Source of the DNA: Hyphomicrobiales bacterium
Lineage (GTDB): Bacteria; Pseudomonadota; Alphaproteobacteria; Rhizobiales; Rhizobiaceae
Assembly (NCBI GenBank): GCA_900471515.1
Contig: UCFC01000036.1
Span: 1-39,395 of the forward strand
Length of the DNA stretch: 39,395 bases
Direction of reading: 5' to 3'
Shown: positions 33,013 to 39,395 of the stretch, one piece after another
Numbering within the stretch: the first letter of the stretch is position 1
Layout of the letters: the number at the start of each line of letters is the position of its first letter
Made by a program: the position numbers and the translations under genes
Notes under the pieces: model-generated
Databases searched by the model: none
Told to the model about the DNA's origin: nothing
What the model saw: only the letters and a program-made list of their open reading frames with translations

Positions 33013-34896
33013 CTATCCCGCGATCCGCTCCCGTTCCTTCATCGCCTCTGTCAGCAGCTTCTTGAAGCGCGGATGCCGGCGCAGGTTGTCGAGGTCGGAA
33101 TCATGGGTAAACCACTTGATATGGTAGGCCGAGCTGCGCGGCAGCAGGCTCTCCAGAATGTCGATCGCCCGTTCCACATGGCCGAGTACGGAATGGACGC
33201 AGGCGAGATTGTATTGGGCCACGATATCGTCGGGATCAATCGCGCTTGCCCGGGCAGCCCAGTCGCAGGCGCGCGCCGCTTCGCCGAGATGGGCAAGGGC
33301 GAGTGCGCCGCGATGGGCGGGGCCGGAATTTTCCGGGTTCTGGTTGAGCGCGCGCTCGGCTCTCTCAAGCCCCTTGCGTGCCCAGTTTTCCCTGTCCACC
33401 GCCCGTCCGAGAGAGTGGTACGAGGACATCAGATGGATTGGAGAAACATAGTCGTCCGGGCGGATTTCGGCGGCGCGGGTAAAATAATGCACGGCCTCGG
33501 CGAAGTCGCCGCGCATGAAGAAGATGCGGGCATAATGGAAGTTTGCCTCATAAAGGTTGGGGTCGAGGGCAAGCGCGCGTTCGAAGCATGCCATGGCCTT
33601 GTCGTCCTCGCCGTTCTGATGCAGCGCCAGGCCGCGGGAGGCATGGGCTTCCGCGAGGTCCGGCTCAAGTTCCAGGGCCTTGGCGCTCATGGCGAGGATG
33701 CGCTCCAGGGGCACGTCGCCGGGCGCCCAGTCGCGGATCGCCGCATCGCAATCGGCAATGCCGGCATAGGCGCGGCCATAATCCGGGTCGAGTTCGACGG
33801 CCTTGTAGAACATACGCCGGGCAAGCTGCAGATAGGACTTGGTCCAGGTATGGGAGAGCTGCCGGCCTCTCAGGTAATAGGTATAGGCTTCGACATTGGC
33901 GGTCGGCTCGGCGGCGATCGCCTTGCGCTCCTCCGGTAAGAGCCGCACCTTCAGCTGGCCGACGATCGCGTTGGTGATCTCGTCCTGGATGGCGAAGATA
34001 TCGGTGAGGTCGCGGTCGTAGCGTTCGGCCCAGAGATGATCGCCGTTTGCCGTATCGATCAGCTGGCCGGAGATGCGCACCCGCGTACCGGCGATGCGCA
34101 CGCTGCCTTCGAGCATATAACGCACGCCGAGTTCCTGGGCGACCTGCTTTACCTTCACCGACGTGCCCTTGTAGGTGAAGACGGTGTTGCGCGGCACCAC
34201 ATGCAGGCTGGAGACCTTGGAAAGATCGGTGATGATGTCCTCGGTGATGCCGTCGGAGAAATAGTCCTGATCGGTGTCGCCGCTCATATTCGTGAAGGGC
34301 AGGACGGCGATGAAGCAGGTGTTGCGGTTCTGCGCGACGAGGCGGGCGGAATTCGGCTTCTCGAAGGAAACCGTGTAGACCTGCACCGGCTGCCGGATAT
34401 TCTTGAACACGTGTTCACCTAAAAAATCGAAGCCGAGACTGAGGCGTGAACCGACCTGATCGCGCACGATTGCCGACACCGCAATGCCGCCGGTCGGGGC
34501 AATGCCTTCCAGGCGCGCGGCAAGGTTGACGCCGTCGCCGAAAATATCCTCGTTCTCGACGACGACGTCGCCGAGATTGATGCCGATGCGGAATTCGACG
34601 CGCTCTTCCTTCGGCACGTTTTCGTTGCGCACGGCCATGCTGCGCTGGATTTCGGCGGCGCAGGCCACGGCATTCACGACGCTCTGAAACTCGGCAAGGA
34701 TGCCGTCGCCCGTCAGTTTGACGATACGGCCCTTGTAATCGGATATACGGATGTCGACCAGTTCGCAGCGATGGCGGTTCAAGGCCTGCAGCGTACCCGT
34801 CTCGTCCATGCCCATGAGCCGGCTGTAACCGACAACATCGGCAGCGAGGATGGCACTCAATCGCCGCTCCATGACCCTCTCCATGGATTGTCTCAT
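33013..34896 (-). CDS. Class III adenylate cyclase with TolB-N-like and TPR domains
   Basis: The protein has 627 residues. The cyclase domain (about 1-180) keeps both metal aspartates, D20 in LAADVVGYSR and D64 in KLTGDGILAEF, as well as FGDGVNLAARLEG. A linker leads to a TolB-N-like domain (about 195-330: IAVLPFTNMSGDTDQDYFSDGI, and LEGSVRIAG). TPR repeats follow (about 350-590, for example LYEANFHYARIFFMRGDFAEAVHYF). No membrane helix is clear. Rhizobia carry many such cyclases. Three in-frame ATGs lie within nine codons (34896, 34884, 34872); many relatives begin at MERRLSAILAADV, so 34872 is also possible. It is 240 bases upstream of poxB on the same strand. Confidence 0.88.
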   Translation of the reverse strand: MRQSMERVMERRLSAILAADVVGYSRLMGMDETGTLQALNRHRCELVDIRISDYKGRIVKLTGDGILAEFQSVVNAVACAAEIQRSMAVRNENVPKEERVEFRIGINLGDVVVENEDIFGDGVNLAARLEGIAPTGGIAVSAIVRDQVGSRLSLGFDFLGEHVFKNIRQPVQVYTVSFEKPNSARLVAQNRNTCFIAVLPFTNMSGDTDQDYFSDGITEDIITDLSKVSSLHVVPRNTVFTYKGTSVKVKQVAQELGVRYMLEGSVRIAGTRVRISGQLIDTANGDHLWAERYDRDLTDIFAIQDEITNAIVGQLKVRLLPEERKAIAAEPTANVEAYTYYLRGRQLSHTWTKSYLQLARRMFYKAVELDPDYGRAYAGIADCDAAIRDWAPGDVPLERILAMSAKALELEPDLAEAHASRGLALHQNGEDDKAMACFERALALDPNLYEANFHYARIFFMRGDFAEAVHYFTRAAEIRPDDYVSPIHLMSSYHSLGRAVDRENWARKGLERAERALNQNPENSGPAHRGALALAHLGEAARACDWAARASAIDPDDIVAQYNLACVHSVLGHVERAIDILESLLPRSSAYHIKWFTHDSDLDNLRRHPRFKKLLTEAMKERERIAG

Positions 34897-35508
34897 GTCA
34901 GTTTCTCGCTTTTCCAGATTATAGCCGCGCTAGGGTTCCCTCCCTTGCAGCCGAAATCTCTCGATTCGGCATGCTGTCACGGCGGCGCAGAGCCTATATC
35001 GTTACGGCGCAGCTTCAATACTCCGAACGGGCGAAGATTGCGTCAAACGATAGCTCTTTCGAATGGGAAAGACCGTGGACGCGGCGCGGTGCCCAATTTT
35101 GAGGCCGTGCATCAATTTTGGCAGGCCTCCCGGGGGAAGGGTCGGGTGCGGCGCGCACGAATTGACCGGGGCATTGTCTAGCGCCGGTTCTTCGCCGTTG
35201 AGTGGTCGCAAGACGCCGCCGCCAGACGAAGTTGTGCTGGGTGGAAGCCGGGTACGATTTCCGGGTGATCCGCAGACAGCCGTGGAAAATGACAGGATCG
35301 CGCAAGGAAAAGCTGACGACCGAGCCGCTTTCTGCCTCTCGAACGGCAAGTCAAGCGTTTGCACAAAAGCCCTTTTGCCTAAAAGGATGCCGCCTGTAGG
35401 TCGAAAGGGGTAAGATATACTCGCCCGTTTTTCGATTATAATCGGAAATCCGCGTATCGAACGATCTCTCATAGATTTGATTCTGGCAATTTCGCGAGAG
35501 GGCACGCC
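34897..35508. other. 612-base gap, no gene found
   Basis: No reading frame here has convincing codon use or a family match. It lies between the divergent starts of the cyclase and the giant protein, so it should hold both promoters. Near the right gene there is a small dyad CAAAAG-CC-CTTTTG (35364-35377) and, after it, TATACT at 35416-35421, a possible -10 without a clear -35. The base composition is more mixed than in the genes around. Confidence 0.5.
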
Positions 35509-38500
35509 ATGTATCGCAACGCTCGCCGGTGGGCTTCGCGCTCACTAATGGTGGATTCGTGGGCTCCCCGGTGGTTGACCGTCGGTGGAAAGACAAGGCC
35601 ACGCAAGAACGCAGATCGACCCGAGGACAGTGCCCAGCTTGCGACATCCGCGCAGGCTGCGGGCGCAGGCTTGGCAGGCTTGGGAAGCGTCTTTGTCGCC
35701 AATCCCGACAACAACCCTGCATCTGGCGGAAACGGCAGTGAAGCGAGAGCGGAAGCGGTCGGCGAGGCAGACGGTCGCGGCAATATCGACCGGGCATCCC
35801 CGTCCTTGCCCGCTGCTCTCGAAGCCGCACGCAGAGCGGCGGAACGAAGCGGAGATCCTGCCGCGTCGGTGCTTTCCGCCCAAATTCCGGCCCTTGCACC
35901 TTTCGAGCGGACAGCGAATGGCGCAACATTCGGGTCCACGTCGTTTCCCTATCGCACCTATGCGGGACCCAGCACCATCGGCGACGATCCCCTGGCGCCA
36001 TATCTGCCGCAGAACCCGGGATCGGTCGCATCAGGGCAAGGTTCAGCCGCCGCAGCGGGCGGGCGGGCGCATTCCGGCAAGGTGGTCATTCTCGAATCGA
36101 GCCCGTCGGCAGAGGCTGCTGCACAGCACACCGGACCGAATGCGTTGGCGTTCGGCATGCCTTTTGGCGTCTGCGGGTGCGGCTACTTTACGTCCCCCAC
36201 ACGGATTCTCGATTGGGCGCATGGCGGCGCCCTGCTCCAGCAGGACGGCCAGTTGCCGGGGACGAGGCTGACCGAAGGGCCGGACTATGTGGCAACGATC
36301 AAGCGGGCCATCGGCGCGTCGGTCAGCGACCCGCTGCTCGATCGCGACCTGTCCCCGCTTTCGGGATGGCGTGGCACCGCAACGTGGACGGGTTCGGCGA
36401 ACGTGAACGGATCGCTGCCCGCCGGCGGAGAGATGGGAACGGCAACCGGCACGAAGGGCGTCGGCATCCTGTCCGGCTCGGTCACCGCGCCGCCGGTCAC
36501 GCAGCGGTCGCTGACGACACAGAACCTGGCGGCCGCAGCGGCGGCCACCAACGCGATCGTGCTGGAAAACCAGAAGCAGGGCAATCCGGAGAGCGAGTGG
36601 GGCATCGATGGCGCCGGCAGCTCCAACATCGAGGGGTTTGCGACCGATATCAGCGTCGATAACGGCAAGACGATCAGCTTCAAGATCGATACGGATTCCA
36701 CCAATTACCGGATCGATATCTACCGGCTCGGCTACTATGGCGGCATGGGCGCGCGCAAGGTGGCGACCCTGCAGCATACCGGATTGCAGAACCAGCCCAA
36801 TCCGTTGCGCAATGCCACGACCGGAACGGTCGATGCCGGCAACTGGGCCGTCTCGGCCTCGTGGACCGTGCCTGAGGATGCCGTTTCAGGTGTCTATATC
36901 GCCAAGCTCGTGCGGCAGGACGGCACGTTCGGCGAAAACCATATTCCGTTCATCGTGCGCGACGACGACAGTCACAGCGACATCGTCTTCCAGACCGCGG
37001 ACCAGACATGGCAGGCCTATAATGGCTGGGGCGGCGCAAACTTCTATGGCGGCAACGGTCCGGCAACGGGGCAGGGCGCCGGCCGCGCCTATGCGGTGAG
37101 CTACAACAGGCCGATTGCGACCCGGGGCGGGGTCGGCACCTTTGCCGGCCCGCAGGACTATCTGTTCGGCGCCGAATATGCCGGCATCTATTGGCTGGAA
37201 CAGAACGGCTACGACGTCTCCTACCTGTCGGGTGTCGATGTCGATCGTTATGGCAGCCTGCTGCTCAATCACAAAACCTATATCGATGCCGGGCACGACG
37301 AATACTGGTCGGGACAGCAGCGCACCAATGTCGAGGCTGCGCGCGATGCCGGCGTCAACCTGATGTTCTGGAGCGGCAACGAGGTCTATTGGCGCACCCG
37401 CTGGGGCAACGCCTACAGCAGCGACGGTACGCCCTACCGCACCCTCATCTCCTACAAGGAGACATGGTCGCCCGGCGCCAGCATCGACCCTTCGAACGAA
37501 TGGACGGGCACGTTCCGCGACCCGCGCCTCAGCCCGCCGGCCGTCGGCGGCGGAAACCCGGAAAACTCGCTGACCGGGCAGCTGTTCAAGGTCGACGATG
37601 TCGGCGACAATCTCAGCGCGATCACGGTCGGATATGACGACGCCAACCTGCGTTTCTGGCGCAATACCAGCGTTGCCAATCTTCAGCCGGGCCAGACGGC
37701 GACGCTCACCAGGAACTATCTTGGCTACGAATGGGACGAAGCCGTCGACAACGGGTTTGACCCGGCGGGCCTCGTGAAGCTGTCGTCGACGACGCTTCCG
37801 GTCAGCACCTACCTGCTCGATTACGGAAACACGACCGGCAACGCGACCGCGACCCACAATCTGACGCTTTATCGCGCGCCGAGCGGTGCGCTCGTGTTCG
37901 GCGCCGGTACCGTCTATTGGACATGGGGCCTAAGCGACAATCACGACAATCAGGCGACTCCGACCGATCCCCGCGTGCAGCAGGCGATGGTCAATCTGCT
38001 GGCCGATATGGGCATCCAGCCCGGCACGCTGCAATCCGGCCTCGTCGCTGCAACCGGCTCCACGGATCACGTCGCACCGACGTCGATCATCACGGCGCCG
38101 TCCACGGCAACCGTTGGCTCCAGCGTCACGATCACCGGCACGGCGGCCGACACGGGCGGCGGCGTCATTGCCGGCGTCGAAGTCTCGACCGACAACGGGG
38201 CAAGCTGGCATCCGGCAACGGGTGACGAGAACTGGACTTATACCTGGTCGCCGCAAGTCGCGGGCAGTTACACGATCCTGTCGCGCGCGGTCGACGACAG
38301 CATCAACCTTGAATCACCTTCGGCAGGACGCACTGTCACCGTAACCGGGGCAAGCTTTGCCTCCCTCTTCGGCGCGGCGACGCCGGCGGTCGTCAACACC
38401 GACGATACGTCACCCGTTGAACTCGGTGTCCGCTTCCAGACGTCGGTGGCGGGGACCGTCACCGGTATTCGGTTTTACAAGGGCAGTCAGGATACCGGCA

Positions 38501-39395
38501 CGCATACCGGCTCGCTGTGGTCGAGCACGGGTACGCGGATCGCGACCCTCACCTTCACGAACGAGACCGCCAGCGGCTGGCAGACCGCCTATTTCTCCAG
38601 CCCGGTGAGCCTGACGCCCGGGCAGACCTACACGGCGTCCTACCATACGGACAGCGGCCACTACTCGACGACCGCCAACTATTTCGTCTCCAATGTCACG
38701 AGCGGTCCGCTGACGGCGCCGGCCAATGGCAACGGCGTATACGCCTATGGCAGTGCCAGCCTGTTTCCGACGAGCACCTTCGAATCGACGAACTACTGGG
38801 TCGATGTGATGTTCACGACGCCGAGTTCGAACACGACACCGACGGCGGTTGCCGATACGGGCGACGCGACGGAGAAGGGCGGGGTGGCCAACGGCTCGGG
38901 CGGCGTGGTTGCGAGCGGCAACGTCCTGACCAACGACACCGATGCGGATGCCGGCGACACCAAGACGGTGACGGCGGTCCGCTTCGGTTCGACATCAGGC
39001 ACGCTCGGCACGGCACTGAACGGCACCTATGGCAGTCTCGTGCTGAACGCATCGGGTGCCTATACCTATGCCGTCAACGATAGCAATGCCGCCGTCCAGG
39101 CACTGCGCCAGTCGACCAACACGCTGAGCGACGTCTTCAGCTACACGATGCGTGACACTGCCGGCGCCACGGCCACGGCCAATATCACCATCACGATCCA
39201 CGGCGCCAACGATGCGCCGGTGCTGGCCGTGCAGACCGGCACGCAGAATGCCACCACCGGCTCCGCCTTCTCCTTCGTGCTGCCGAGCACGACCTTCACC
39301 GATGTCGACAGCAGCGAGACGCTGACCTACACGGCAACGTCCGCCGACGGTACGGCGCTGCCTGCCTGGCTGAGCTTCAATGCCACGACGCGGAC
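35509..39395 (+). CDS. Giant modular surface/secreted protein, right end missing
   Basis: The frame is open from ATG 35509 to the window edge (1295 codons, no stop). GAGAGGG stands before the ATG. Residues 1-375 are Ala/Gly/Ser-rich with no signal peptide. Residues about 377-835 match the C-terminal domain of the N,N-dimethylformamidase beta-subunit-like family (YRIDIYRLGYYGGMGARKV, YIDAGHDEYWSG, FWSGNEVYWRTRW). An Ig-like segment (about 855-945) follows, then a DUF4082-like domain (about 948-1105; GVRFQTSVAGTVTGIRFYKG), a VCBS-like repeat (about 1107-1240; NDTDADAGDTKTV, SGAYTYAVND) and the start of a cadherin/He-PIG-like module (NDAPVLA). Lack of an N-terminal signal and VCBS modules suggest type I secretion with a C-terminal signal beyond the window. 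The dimethylformamidase-like part may be an amidase or a structural module; activity is not shown. Confidence 0.85.
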   Translation, partial: MYRNARRWASRSLMVDSWAPRWLTVGGKTRPRKNADRPEDSAQLATSAQAAGAGLAGLGSVFVANPDNNPASGGNGSEARAEAVGEADGRGNIDRASPSLPAALEAARRAAERSGDPAASVLSAQIPALAPFERTANGATFGSTSFPYRTYAGPSTIGDDPLAPYLPQNPGSVASGQGSAAAAGGRAHSGKVVILESSPSAEAAAQHTGPNALAFGMPFGVCGCGYFTSPTRILDWAHGGALLQQDGQLPGTRLTEGPDYVATIKRAIGASVSDPLLDRDLSPLSGWRGTATWTGSANVNGSLPAGGEMGTATGTKGVGILSGSVTAPPVTQRSLTTQNLAAAAAATNAIVLENQKQGNPESEWGIDGAGSSNIEGFATDISVDNGKTISFKIDTDSTNYRIDIYRLGYYGGMGARKVATLQHTGLQNQPNPLRNATTGTVDAGNWAVSASWTVPEDAVSGVYIAKLVRQDGTFGENHIPFIVRDDDSHSDIVFQTADQTWQAYNGWGGANFYGGNGPATGQGAGRAYAVSYNRPIATRGGVGTFAGPQDYLFGAEYAGIYWLEQNGYDVSYLSGVDVDRYGSLLLNHKTYIDAGHDEYWSGQQRTNVEAARDAGVNLMFWSGNEVYWRTRWGNAYSSDGTPYRTLISYKETWSPGASIDPSNEWTGTFRDPRLSPPAVGGGNPENSLTGQLFKVDDVGDNLSAITVGYDDANLRFWRNTSVANLQPGQTATLTRNYLGYEWDEAVDNGFDPAGLVKLSSTTLPVSTYLLDYGNTTGNATATHNLTLYRAPSGALVFGAGTVYWTWGLSDNHDNQATPTDPRVQQAMVNLLADMGIQPGTLQSGLVAATGSTDHVAPTSIITAPSTATVGSSVTITGTAADTGGGVIAGVEVSTDNGASWHPATGDENWTYTWSPQVAGSYTILSRAVDDSINLESPSAGRTVTVTGASFASLFGAATPAVVNTDDTSPVELGVRFQTSVAGTVTGIRFYKGSQDTGTHTGSLWSSTGTRIATLTFTNETASGWQTAYFSSPVSLTPGQTYTASYHTDSGHYSTTANYFVSNVTSGPLTAPANGNGVYAYGSASLFPTSTFESTNYWVDVMFTTPSSNTTPTAVADTGDATEKGGVANGSGGVVASGNVLTNDTDADAGDTKTVTAVRFGSTSGTLGTALNGTYGSLVLNASGAYTYAVNDSNAAVQALRQSTNTLSDVFSYTMRDTAGATATANITITIHGANDAPVLAVQTGTQNATTGSAFSFVLPSTTFTDVDSSETLTYTATSADGTALPAWLSFNATTR

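Noticed and set aside
35002..35505. Minus-strand frame of 167 codons in the gap before the giant protein
   Set aside because: No family features, poor codon use and no ribosome site; the stretch GNRTRLPPSTTSSGGG is of a kind often seen in false translations.

Overview
The window looks like accessory or chromid-like DNA of an alphaproteobacterium, most likely a member of the Rhizobiaceae. The reasons are high GC with strong third-position bias, many ABC uptake systems, ROK regulators, a cyclase-TPR protein of the rhizobial type, and regulatory sites of alphaproteobacterial form (FNR/FixK boxes, a direct-repeat LexA box, an MopA/B-ModE type Mo-box). No rRNA, tRNA, CRISPR array or intact insertion sequence was seen. 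The species cannot be fixed from the sequence alone.

Left part (1-6976). The tail of ccmH is followed by a CBS-BON protein, a short ccmD-ccmC operon on the minus strand and a divergent ABC exporter. Three boxes of the form TTGAY-N4-RTCAA sit before the CBS-BON gene, ccmC and the exporter, so this block is probably a low-oxygen regulon. Next come a small unknown gene behind a LexA-type box, and the divergent pair lysA/lysR.

Carbohydrate part (7001-15860 and 20604-25871). A minus-strand operon encodes a periplasmic sugar-binding protein, two permeases, a ROK regulator, a TIM-barrel isomerase/epimerase and an ATPase. It is divergent from a Gfo/Idh/MocA oxidoreductase, and a second ROK regulator lies convergent to that. 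Five kilobases away is a GH38 alpha-mannosidase whose promoter is almost identical (27 of 32 bases) to that of the transport operon. This links the two loci and suggests uptake and breakdown of alpha-mannosides. A transketolase follows the mannosidase.

Oxyanion part (15861-20603). Behind a decayed Na+/H+ antiporter remnant lies a near-perfect Mo-box, then four overlapping genes: a FecB/MolA-type binding protein, a FecCD-type permease, an ATPase, and a ModA-like protein with no signal peptide. The site and the ModA-like gene together point to molybdate or tungstate uptake by a MolABC-like system with an unusual cytosolic oxyanion-binding partner. This is the most unusual unit in the window.

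Right part (25872-39395). A Tat-exported binding protein, two permeases and an ATPase form a second ABC importer, ending tail to tail with an inositol-monophosphatase-family gene. Then come poxB (pyruvate:quinone oxidoreductase), an adenylate cyclase/TolB-N-like/TPR protein and, running off the right edge, a giant modular surface or secreted protein with a dimethylformamidase-beta-like domain, a DUF4082-like domain and a VCBS-like repeat.
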